Origin: Chloranthus sessilifolius
Taxonomy: Eukaryota; Streptophyta; Magnoliopsida; Chloranthales; Chloranthaceae
NCBI GenBank assembly: GCA_021018995.1
Contig: CM037598.1
Span: forward strand, 63,568,671 to 63,632,670
Direction: 5' to 3'
Length of the DNA stretch: 64,000 nucleotides
The notes under the pieces are model-generated. The model was not told where the DNA came from, made no database searches, and was given only the letters and a program-made list of their open reading frames with translations. The first letter of the stretch is position 1; every line of letters begins with the position of its first letter. Of the stretch, positions 1 through 9,207 are shown piece by piece. The position numbers and the translations under genes were made by a program.

Positions 1-1370
1 AACTAGTAATAAACAAAAAGAGATTTCGCCCTCTCTGCAACATAACATATTAACCTTACAAAAAATAAACAGCAGTAAAACAACACTACCATGCAGTTTT
101 TTTTTTTTTTTTTTAAATTCTTTCTGCAGTTGAGGATATTATTAGGCTGAGTTTAATTGATTAAACTGAAAAAACAGAGAAGCTGAGAGGGAGAGGTCTC
201 TTTCTTTATTTTTGTTTGACCTGGAACTGGTCTCTCTGTGAGTGAATGAACTGGTCAATTCTAGCTTAGCCTAAACCCAGGCTCAGGAGATACTGCAAAT
301 CAATTTTGACTTTCACTGATTAGAAGGAGATTGACCCAAGCAGGAGAGCACTGCAATTCATTATTGCTTAAATCAAGGAAAGAAAGAGAAGTCATCTTCT
401 CAAAAGCGACAGAAAAAGAGGAATAAGGGACGGCCTGAATTATTCTATTTAGTTATTCTCTGTAGCTTATTAATGTGTCCATGCAGATATACTTTTGGAG
501 TCTGCCTAGTTGTGCTAGAAATCAGGTAGATTATGTGTTTTTCTTTTTTTTTTTCTTTGGCTTCAAGTAAATAGCAATGATATTGTTATTGATTCCACAA
601 ATGCCCATCACTGTCAACAGCTCAGGAATGCTTATTGCAAATCGAAGTCGATCTTGAAAACAGTAAGAAAATTTTTTCGGAGCTTGTGGAACAGAGGGAC
701 ATTTTACAGAAGCGCAGGGAGGCATCTGGGAGCAGATACTGTTAAACCAGACCCTTGAAATCTTCTATCAACTTTGAGAAGGAAAGTTAAAGAGGGAAAA
801 ATATAACCAATTGACCTTTTCATTTTTCTATTACTTTTTCAGTTTCCTATCTGGATATCTAACTAATTCATTAATCAACCAATTCAAAGTAGTAACATGA
901 GTAGTATCCACAAAGTCATCTCATTTGGAAAAAGGCCATTAACTAAACAGGCACATTGGCCAATTCTCATATTAGTCAATTTAAGTATTGCTTAATTTGC
1001 AATTCACATATCAAGAGAAGACAAAGACACTGCTAAAGGCCTAGAGGGAAGCAGTAAAATTTTCAAGTTATTCCTGATGAACAATAACTTGATGAACAGA
1101 TTCATCACAGTAAATTGCACAATGAAATTAGTATTCCGAGCTCTTATAGAGACCTTATTGATGCCTAATCATAGAGAAGTGGGTAAAGACCTGTTATCAG
1201 TCATTGAGAGACCATACTATCAGTGATCTGTAACAGAGAATATCAATTGCAGTTCTTAATAACAGACATGCACATTATACCCAACGTGCTCCGACCATAC
1301 TAAATGAGAGTTTTGGACTATAGGCCATTCTATATGTCACCGTGAATTGGACGGCCCAGATAGGTAAACA
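1..1370. other. No gene seen; AT-rich intergenic DNA
   Basis: I see no coding structure here. There is a poly-T run near 99-114 and general AT richness. The short open frames have no recognisable family or splice context. Confidence 0.6.
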
Positions 1371-1379
1371 AGCATGCCT

Positions 1380-1760
1380 GATGTCGATTCTAGCGAGGAA
1401 AGTATTTCCTCATAAACTGAACTGATTCAAAACTGAACCGATTCAAAAATGAACTGAACCAAACCAATATCGCTTCAGTTTCGATTTTGGATGGCACAAA
1501 TTGAAAACCGATTGGCTAGCATTATAAAATAGAAGCAAATTGGAAAACATGAAAAAAATTGAGATCGAGACTTAACCGAATCGGTATTTACCGGTTTGAA
1601 TTTGGGAAATTGAAAAAAGAAAAGAACAAACGAAGGAACAGAAGTCGAACTGATTCGTTTCAATTTGGTTAACTAACCAACCAAAAGCTAAAATTTTTGG
1701 TTTCGGTTGTGTCAGTAAGGCGATTAGCATCCCTAGTCGTAGCCTAGAAGGGGATCGCCA
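1380..1760. repeat. Degenerate AACCGA/TCGGTT-rich dispersed repeat
   Basis: Many imperfect copies of AACCGATTC and its reverse complement (CGGTTTTCAA, AATCGGT) crowd this stretch and then stop abruptly. Such self-complementary 'AACCGAACCG' segments are common dispersed repeats in plant genomes, probably small non-autonomous transposons. I did not find clear terminal inverted repeats or a target duplication, so the class is inferred. Confidence 0.4.
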
Positions 1761-1899
1761 CACAGGTCAAGGTAACCTCCCAAATACCAAAAATTGCGCT
1801 TAAAAAAAACACAAAACATACAATCCAAGTGATCCAATCAAAAACACATATCTAAATATCCTATATTTAAAAAAAAAACATAAGGAAATCGAAATGAAA

Positions 1900-2512
1900 G
1901 ATCCGAAGATTTTAGAGCAACAGATCACCGATTCAACGTCAAATAATTAGGGCTTCATAGACCTTACCTTTGAAACCAAGAATCCTCCACGATCAATGAG
2001 GAGAGGATGGAACCGAGATCAAATTGTATACGATGGATCGATCGCTGGAGGTTGGTTAGGTTATCGATCGTCGCAGGATTTCTCCGGTGGTGATTGTGAG
2101 ACGAAATATCCCACAAGTCGTTTGATCTGTGATCCCTATCGAAACTTCGCCAGAGAATCGATTGTGAGAGAGATCTAGAAGAACTGGTCCCAATTTGGCA
2201 TCGTTCGTGCTCGTGAGACGACTGGAGAGATCGTCGAGAGAGAGGAAGAGGAGAGGAAGGCTAGGGTTTCAGAGAGAAAATGATAGAGCTGAGAGAGAGG
2301 TGTTTTGTTAGGAAATAAAAACAGAATAGGGAGGCCCGATCAATTTCAAGGGAGGCCCGATGGTTTTGCACGTGATGATGGCATCACATGCACGTGAGGA
2401 CTGATTTAACTTAAGAAACCACTATTTTAGGCAGTGGTATGTTTCACCACTATGTTAAGCAGTAGTTTATTTTATGTTGTTATAGTGGTTTTTTCCTCAT
2501 TTTGACGTAGTG
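1900..2512 (-). mobile_element. 5' end of a CACTA-like element, partial
   Basis: Read on the minus strand, the stretch begins at 2512 with CACTACGTCAAAATGAGG, a CACTA-type terminus. Subterminal copies of a short CACTATTTTAGGCAGTGG-like inverted motif follow (about 2400-2490). Next comes a CT-rich leader containing GAAACCCTAGCC, ending near 1969 in a donor-like TTTCAAAG|GTAAGG. That order (terminus, subterminal repeats, CT-rich first exon, intron donor) fits the 5' end of an EnSpm/CACTA element. No transposase was found and the other terminus is not visible. Confidence 0.45.
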
Positions 2513-2569
2513 TCTGGTCGAAAATTTCGGGTCGTTACACAGTTTGTCATTATTTTTTTTCTATTGTAG

Positions 2570-2691
2570 GTACACAGAGTTTGGGGGTCCAGTTCCCACC
2601 TGACCAGCTGAAGACGTGGCCTGTTCCGTTGCAAAATTTATACAGAAAGTCGGGTCTTTACTCATATATCGTGTTGGACGAGAGTGATTGA
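2570..2691 (+). pseudogene. Possible orphan terminal exon, family not recognised
   Basis: A pyrimidine-rich tract ending in CTATTGTAG (2561-2569) looks like a splice acceptor. It is followed by 39 open codons ending in TGA at 2689-2691. The encoded piece has ordinary protein composition (for example FPPDQLKTWPVPLQNLYRKS) and its 5' side abuts the CACTA-like terminus at 2512. I do not recognise the family. It could be the last exon of a host gene displaced by the transposon, or a captured exon. No upstream exon was found. Confidence 0.3.
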
Positions 2692-3109
2692 AGGATCTTG
2701 ACATCAATAAGAGTCAAAGAAATTCCAATTGGTCATTGTTACCTTTCAAAAAAATAAATAATAAAATAAAAATTCCAACTAGTGATAATATACTTACCCT
2801 ATATGCTTGATTGCTTGGCTCAAGAAGACTTGAACTTGGATCTGGATTAGTTGGACTGAATTATTTATTTTGATATGTGAGTTTTCTTCTTTATTGTGAA
2901 TAAAATTGCCGTGTTGTGAATTAAAATTTATTTTTCTAAATGAGTTTTGAGCATGTTAATGTGTTTATACTAATGTGAATGAAAATGTGAGTATGTAAAT
3001 GCAGGTTATGGATTTCATTAAAAAAAAATAATGCAGGTTATAAATTGTACTGCTAGGCAATATGGTTCTTGGAGTAAAAAAATTAAATAGCATTAAAAAA
3101 AAAAATATT
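2692..3109. other. No feature seen; AT-rich
   Basis: AT-rich DNA with poly-A runs near 3020-3030 and 3095-3106. No coding or clear repeat structure. Confidence 0.5.
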
Positions 3110-3400
3110 CAACAGGAGATCACTTATTGGAGATGGCTTTAAGCCGTCTTCAATAACATCAGATCACTTATTGGAGACGGCGAAAAGTCATCTCCAATAA
3201 CAAAAGATGACTTATTAGAGACGGCTTTAAGGTGTGTCCAACATATCTTTAGAGACGGCCCCTATTTGGTCTCCCAAGACAATGGAGACGGGACTATTTG
3301 AGACTACATGGAAGCCGTCTCCAATAGTACTATTGGAGATGGCTTAGACACCTTTGGAGATGGCCAAAAGCCATCTCCAATAAACACATTTTTGGTAGTG
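3110..3400. mobile_element. CACTA-related terminal repeat block (GGAGACGGC family)
   Basis: The stretch holds about ten copies of GGAGACGGC/GGAGATGGC and the reverse complement GCCGTCTCC/GCCATCTCC, often as facing pairs separated by TTATTGG. It ends at 3400 in TTTTTGGTAGTG, the mirror of a CACTACCAAAAA terminus. The motif-rich subterminal region and terminus fit a CACTA-type non-autonomous element. The left terminus is not recognisable, so the copy is probably truncated. The 76-residue frame across it only reflects the repeats. Confidence 0.55.
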
Positions 3401-3651
3401 ATTTATGTTGGTCTAGACCTCATTCATACAACGAGATTAACCCTGGTCACTTGCATCAATAGATGGCAACAATCCACTTCATCCACCTGGTTAGACATCA
3501 TATGGACTTCACTTAATAAAAGGATGAAAACCATATAACTAATGTTGAATCAAAAAAAGTAAGAAAGAAAGCATCACTTAATAGAGAAAACACATAGTTT
3601 ATTTATTCATATATTATTTTTTCTCCTTCTAGACAAGCTAAGAGTAGCTAA

Positions 3652-6023
3652 TTAAGCATAGGCGCCGGGGTTAGCGAGGAGGTACGTCTCGACAACCTTG
3701 AACACGAACTTCATAAAGTCTCTGTCAACTTTCATTCCTTCGATATAGTCGACGCCATTAATAGGTTCGTATTCGGCTCCACATTTGAAGATGGACCCTC
3801 CATTACTCGTAGGCTCAAATTTGCACCAAGCATTATACGATATGAGTTTCGTCCCCATGTCTCCTCCTTCAAGCCATGTCCATTTGTCCACAAAGTTCTC
3901 TTTGTCTCTCACATAGTGTAGTTCTCTCGCATAGTTGTAAGTAGTCCCTGCAGCTCCAGTGAACAATAATAATGCATTTTATAAGCAACTATCGAAAAAA
4001 AAAAAAAAAATCTATTAATCAGATGGTTAGGATCATCCAATCAATATGATTATGAGCTATGAGGGTCATCCTAGTTAATGGACCATCTCTTAGCCCAACC
4101 TTAGCTCTCAAATTGCACCCTCGCCTACGATCATAGTTGTTCATGTTTTCTTTTTTTTTGAAAGGTAAAAACAAAAAGAATAGTTATGTTGTTCATAGTT
4201 ATGCAATTTAATTCGCTTGTTCACCTATCAAACCACGAATTTATTACAAAGAATCAGTTCGCAGTTGAATTCAGTCCTATTCGGCATGACAAGCAGTTGA
4301 CTAGTTAATAGTAAGGATATATTTTATTTGTTAACATAAAAGCTTGAAATCATATAGAGGGGATGTGAAGGGCGTCTTAGTTTTTGAGTCTTATAACTAA
4401 TCAAGTTGTCATTTACATTTCTTTTATTAAAAAGTAATTTAAAAAAGAAAAAATTAATTAATACTTTTAAAACTCATTTTACTCCCAGTGAATCAGGTTT
4501 GCTTCATAATAGCAAATTGCGAATTACGAACTCGTATTCAAACTGAGCAAACTAATTAACATTGGTTGATAATGCTAACGAAGGTATTAAATCGGGCATC
4601 AGTTTGCCTAGGGCCGATATGAAGCGGCCGATACTGATACGTATTGGCCAATTTTTTTTTTTTTAAAAGACAAAAATAACATCTCGGTTGAAACCGAGGC
4701 GTATCGGCCGATACCCAATATGTATCGGCTGATACGTATTAGCGATACCAATATAGGGTACCATGACGTATCGGACCGATACGTATCGGTTTTGCCGAAA
4801 ACCGATACGTATCGCCGATACATATTGGTATCGGCCGATTTTTGATCTGTAGTAGTGCTATGTTGTTCAATATGCTATCATATAGATCATATTCATCCTA
4901 AGAATGCATCGAAAATCAATCTGCACCAATCCATATGATTAAAAGCATAAAAATACAAAAAAAAAAAATAGAGATAATGGCTCTTGACCGACATTTAAGC
5001 CCTAGAACTTATACCATTAAAGTTAAACTTTTAATCACAGTCCATTGTCATGTGATTATCAGTATGCCATGTAGTAACATCTGTGATCAATCTATATTGT
5101 CCAAGTGACGATCTATCATTCGAACATATCTTAGATCAAAGAAACATGTCTATAAGTGGATGGTCACCACCAGATTGATGAATTTTAATATTAGCCATTC
5201 GGAAAACAACACTTGACATTAAAGTCCACAAATTGGACGGTTTAAATCTCCCTAAAACACACAATGAAAAGTACGATTATTAGCGGCAGCCAAAACTGCC
5301 GCAATTAACAAAAATACTTCCGCTAATGCCCTCGTCACTAGAAGTCTTAATAGCCTTTAATAATTTTTTTGTTAATAGTGGCTACTATTGGCCACCGCTA
5401 ATAGTTTTATATTTTGTAGCGACACCATTACAAAAAAAAAAGACTATTAGCGGCAGCCCTAAACTGCCGCTATTAACAAAAACACTGCCGCTAATATCCT
5501 TGTCGCTAATAGTCTTAGTAGTTTTTTTGTTAAGAGCAGCACTTTTTGGCTGCATAAAATTACAGCTAATGGTCTTATTTTTTGTAGTGCACCGTTTCGG
5601 GCCTGTTGCATTCCAACCATATCATATACCAATTTGATCGTGTAAGATCATTTATACACGGTCAGGAGAGTCGGGTTCAAAATGAAATGACCATCTTTAA
5701 TTTTAGCCATACATTTAAAAAAATAATTCTTGTACCAATCTTGGACACCATATATCTTTAGAGCATGGCCATCAACTAGGATGAAAACACCAAGTGTCCA
5801 AAAAAAAGGGACCCATGAACCAACTAGAATATCGCTGACCTTTAGAGAAGTGGTAATCCTTGATGGTTCCAGATCCGCCCTCGCCTTGAACTATGGTCCC
5901 GCTGAGTGTGAGATATGGAAGGAGCTTAGTGAAAATGGTGGTTCCATCAATGACAATAGCCTTGAAGAGTCTAGCTGCAGAGATTGGGCACACCAATTCT
6001 TCGGTAAAACTAAGGACACCCAT
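3652..6023 (-). CDS. PR-10 / Bet v 1 family protein (two exons)
   Basis: Exon 1 runs from the ATG at 6023 down to 5840; exon 2 runs from 3947 to the TAA at 3652-3654. The joined frame is 480 bases, 159 residues, the usual length of Bet v 1/PR-10 proteins. The donor (AAAG|GTCAGC) and acceptor (CTGCAG|GGACT) are canonical and split codon 62, the conserved intron site of the family. Exon 1 begins MGVLSFTEE and carries the glycine-rich P-loop GEGGSGTIK; exon 2 has WLEGGDMG and the C-terminal helix ending YLLANPGAYA. PR-10 proteins are small cytosolic proteins with a hydrophobic ligand-binding cavity, often induced by stress or pathogens; the ligand here is unknown. The frame is open, so the gene may work if the 1.9-kb intron is spliced. 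It is the only host gene in the window that looks intact. Confidence 0.88.
4580..4850. repeat. GTATCGG/CCGATAC palindromic repeat block
   Basis: At least ten copies of CCGATACGTATCGG-like half-sites in both orientations, with one T-rich interruption at 4651-4664. This composition is typical of a dispersed self-complementary plant repeat. It lies in the PR-10 intron. No target duplication was identified. Confidence 0.5.
5258..5421. mobile_element. MITE, older copy of a tandem pair
   Basis: TATTAGCGGCAGCC...GCTAATAGTTTTATATTTTGTAGCG resembles the neighbouring MITE along its whole length, with a decayed right terminus (GTAGCG for GTAGTG) and an unclear left terminus. Internal AACTGCCGC and GCGGCAG-type arms are self-complementary. 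Confidence 0.5.
5426..5589. mobile_element. MITE, CACTA-type termini, 3-bp target duplication
   Basis: 164 bases. The right end is GACCATTAGC-complementary and finishes TTTTTTGTAGTG; the left end is CATTACAAAAAAAAAAGAC, giving terminal inverted repeats of about 25 bases. CAC flanks both sides (5423-5425 and 5590-5592), a 3-bp duplication as in CACTA elements. There is no coding capacity. It lies in the PR-10 intron directly next to an older relative. Confidence 0.65.
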
Positions 6024-6038
6024 GGTTTGTTTGAGAGA

Positions 6039-6041
<3 letters not shown>

Positions 6042-6084
<43 letters not shown>
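6042..6084. repeat. (GA)n microsatellite in the PR-10 leader
   Basis: About 21 GA units; on the gene's strand this is a (CT)n tract just upstream of the ATG at 6023, within the predicted 5' leader. CT-rich leaders are common in plant genes. Confidence 0.9.
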
Positions 6085-6086
<2 letters not shown>

Positions 6087-6096
6087 GGGTATGGCA

Positions 6097-6102
6097 TTTA
6101 TA
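6097..6102 (-). promoter_or_regulatory. TATA box of the PR-10 gene
   Basis: On the minus strand the sequence reads CATCTATAAATGCC. TATAAA lies about 75 bases upstream of the ATG, which would place the start of transcription near 6065-6072 with a CT-rich leader of about 45 bases. The start site is inferred from TATA spacing only. Confidence 0.6.
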
Positions 6103-6197
6103 GATGAGTTAGAAGTTGCTGTCCCACCCAAGTACAATGGGAGTTCATGGGTCACTCTCACTCTGCCTCTGTAGCGGTGCTATTCTGTTCAATATGC

Positions 6198-6201
<4 letters not shown>

Positions 6202-6247
<46 letters not shown>

Positions 6248-6248
6248 T
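6202..6248. repeat. (AT)n microsatellite
   Basis: AT dinucleotide run of about 18 units, then an interrupted tail, 100 bases upstream of the PR-10 TATA box. Confidence 0.9.
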
Positions 6249-6628
6249 TCCTATAAATAATTTATATGCTTGTGCACCATGTGTGTCTTATTATTGTTGG
6301 CTGATTTTATTAAATATTTTATTAAATATTTTGTTTAATATATTTTAGTTGTATGCGTGCACTTCACGTGTCTTATTATGTTAATGGGTTATTTTTATTA
6401 AATAATGTACTTCACATGATTTGTTTGATAAAATATACTATTATGACGGATAGGTTAATTAGCACTAATACAAAACGAGTGGAGAAATAAGAATTGTCAA
6501 CCTAAATAAATCGGTAACGCTATGAAAATGATGAGGATGATGACAATTAGTTTGTTTAATAAGGTAAAAACCAAAAAAATTAAATTTGTTGCTTCTTTTA
6601 AAAAGCTTCCACATTGGTCATTTAAAAA

Positions 6629-6951
6629 TATTGAGATTGTGTCTCGAATTTGTTGATGGCAGAGAGTTGTATGCTAGCCACAACTGAGGGTGTTTTCGTC
6701 ATATTTTATATAGGCGGTTTTACTTTGTATAAATATAAACTCTAATTATTGATTAGGATTATATCGAAGGAAATTCGATTTTTGTATTGAGTGAGGCGAG
6801 ATCTAAGAGATTTGTAACCACCCTAGTTTCCACATATTAGTTAAAGGAACTGTTCAGCATCACCCGTGGGCGTATGCAAATAGCCAAATCATGTAAATCT
6901 TGTATTTGCAATTATTTATATATGCATTATTTGATTGCCATATTTTCTATA
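6629..6951. mobile_element. Copia-like solo LTR, degenerate
   Basis: It begins TATTGAGATTGTGTC and ends TTTTCTATA, and it shares ordered blocks with the interrupted solo LTR at 7398-29497: TTGAGATTGTGT, GTAACC...CCCTAGTTT, CATCACCC, GCAAAT...CATGTAAATCTT. AAAAA flanks both sides, which may be a target duplication but is low-complexity. About 323 bases, no internal region. Assignment to Copia rests on size and terminal style. Confidence 0.5.
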
Positions 6952-6959
6952 AAAAAAGA

Positions 6960-7314
6960 GAAGTCGAAACTCGAGTCTACAAAGCCCCACATTCATCTTA
7001 TATTTGGTATCTCATGGGTAGAAACATGTTCCAGGTGATCCTTGCATCACAATAATCATGTGAGCTTTTCTGTACAGTACGCAAGGATACTTGGGGCACA
7101 CTTTTCCCTTTAAAAACGAAGCTAAGGAGCAGATGATTTGCTTGTTCAATGGTCAAAATTTTTGGCTACATGTCAACAGGTCAGGTTGGCTCGAAATTTT
7201 GGCTGCCAAAAAAAATAAATAACAAATGTCAGCACCAATTCCACCTGATGGTGCTCTCAAGCCGACCCGACTGGATATCAGACCTAAAAACCCAACCCGA
7301 CCTGATAAAATACC

Positions 7315-7317
<3 letters not shown>
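6960..7317. other. No gene; GACCCGAC-rich repeat at the right
   Basis: 7180-7317 holds copies of CCCGAC/CCGACC. A matching CGGGTC-rich piece resumes at 29562-29590, beyond the AT microsatellite, so an older dispersed repeat appears to have been split by the Copia LTR and RE1 insertions. Confidence 0.4.

Positions 7318-7318
<1 letters not shown>

Positions 7319-7382
<64 letters not shown>
7319..7382. repeat. (AT)n microsatellite, left half
   Basis: About 32 AT units. The Copia-like LTR starts 15 bases to its right, and a similar AT run (29498-29561) begins exactly where that LTR ends, so the LTR probably inserted within one AT-rich tract. Confidence 0.9.
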
Positions 7383-7385
<3 letters not shown>

Positions 7386-8907
7386 GTATTTATATATTGT
7401 TGAGATTGTGTGTTGAATTTGGTTGCCGGTACTAATCAGCAGGTTGAACTGTACACCCAACCACAACTATGCGAGGATAGCGTGCCCCCTGCTAGGGGTT
7501 CTGGGGTGGAACCCCTGAGCCAAAGTTTTATTAGGTTAGTGACAGTATTTTCTTCATATTCTATATTGGACGGTTATACTTTGGGACGACCCGACTTTTC
7601 CAATCCCTAAGGTATAGGAAAGGCCGGTTCATCAACTTATTGATTTCTCAATAAGCCATAACAAACAGAAGCCGACAACATAACAAAGATCTAAAGACAG
7701 AGGCAAAGCATAATAATAATCCAAAAATAAAAGCTTTCTATAACAAAAATTATATATCACTGTGAGGAACCAAGAAGAACCATCGGTGATGGCCAATCCA
7801 ACACCTAAAATAGTGGTTCACAATAATGGTTCCTCGAGTGATATCAAAAGAACCAAAATAATGGCCTAGGGCCCAATATTTAAATTAATATTCTAACAAA
7901 AGTATCAAAAATAAGGGATCTAGGATCAAGGGAAAAACTCCTTAGCTAGTATGTCCAATTCCTCCTCGGGAATGTAATTGGAGTCCTCTAGATCCTCTGA
8001 CCCAAGGTCAGTCTCAACACCTGTGTCGTATAGTCGAGGGTGAGCTAGCAACCAAGCCCAATAGAGGAAACATATCTATTTGCATCTTATTATAAGTAAG
8101 GTTTTCAAAAGACAGAAATCGGATCAAATATGGTTTTCAAATGATGCTTTGCAAACTAAATCTCCAGTTCTAATCCTGAGTCAAATCTGATAACATAAAT
8201 CTGATGTGTTCAAAAATCTTCTGAATTAGCATGCTTCTTTTCTTAAATTTATAACTTAATTTTATCTCCCAAATTTCCAATAGCATGAGAGCGGACTACG
8301 TGACCGATGGGAAACCCTACTGACCATTGTCGTTCATGAGCCCATTTATGAAGTGCAACAAGCCCCTACTCTATGAGGGAAACTTGCGCCAAAGTAACAC
8401 CGTCAACACGGTCGGTAGAATCTAGGGCATCGTTCGTATGAACCCCAAATCGAATACAAATGCTAACATATATCAAGGCTTATTATTCATAACAGAATAC
8501 TGATTTTTCGAAGTTCTGATTCAGAGTTCTGATTCAAAAATTTACTAAAGTTCTGAGGTTCAAATTACTAAGTTCTTAGTCATAACAAAGTTTCCAATTT
8601 TCGAATTTGGGTCATATATTCAGAGTTTTATTCATGTTGTGTGCAACACAATTTCCAAAATTTATGCCTCTTAAAAGAAACAGTCAAAACAGTTTATGCT
8701 TATAATTTAATGCAAATAAAATATAGGGTTCCCCTATCTCAACAAAGAAGGTTCGAAAGCAAGCATAAGCAGCCCTCACCAAGGACTCCCAATATTCAAA
8801 ACCTACATATATTAACACTCAGTGTTAATATAGCACCAAAAAAATCAAACCAAAAGTTTGCCGAGAAAACATCCGACAAAATTTTCAAAGGCCAGAAACA
8901 GGACAAA

Positions 8908-9153
8908 ATTCGACCCTCGAATTCAAATTCGTGGGTCGAATTTGAAATTCGATGGTCGAATTAAATTTCGACCCTCGAATTTCAAAACTGCTTCAAACTT
9001 TAAAACTCAGAAAATCGACCCTCTATTTGCAAATCAACGGTCAATTTCCAAATTCGACCCTCGAATTCAAAAATCTGCATCAAGCACAAAAGTTGGAAAA
9101 TCGACACTCGATTTTCAAATCGATGGTCGAATTCCAAATTCGACCCTTGAATT
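8908..9153. repeat. Palindrome array TTCGACCCTCGAA in the RE1 3' LTR
   Basis: About ten copies of TTCGACCCTCGAA or variants (TCGATGGTCGA, TCGTGGGTCGA), spaced roughly 10-30 bases apart in both orientations. Each unit is a near-perfect inverted repeat. Confidence 0.9.
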
Positions 9154-9207
9154 TCTTCAGGTCTGTGGCTGTCAAAATTTCCATGTCCGGACTCTTTCTT
9201 TCTTATT

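Larger units (their letters stand above)
3948..5839 (-). other. Intron of the PR-10 gene, enlarged by repeats
   Basis: The intron is 1892 bases, much longer than the roughly 100-300 bases usual in this family. It contains a GTATCGGCCGATAC-type repeat block (4580-4850) and two adjacent MITEs (5258-5421 and 5426-5589), which explain part of the excess. Confidence 0.8.

Noticed and set aside
5772-6174. Several overlapping frames through the GA repeat at 6042-6084
   Set aside because: Only the minus-strand frame from 6023 matches a family (PR-10); the rest arise from the microsatellite.
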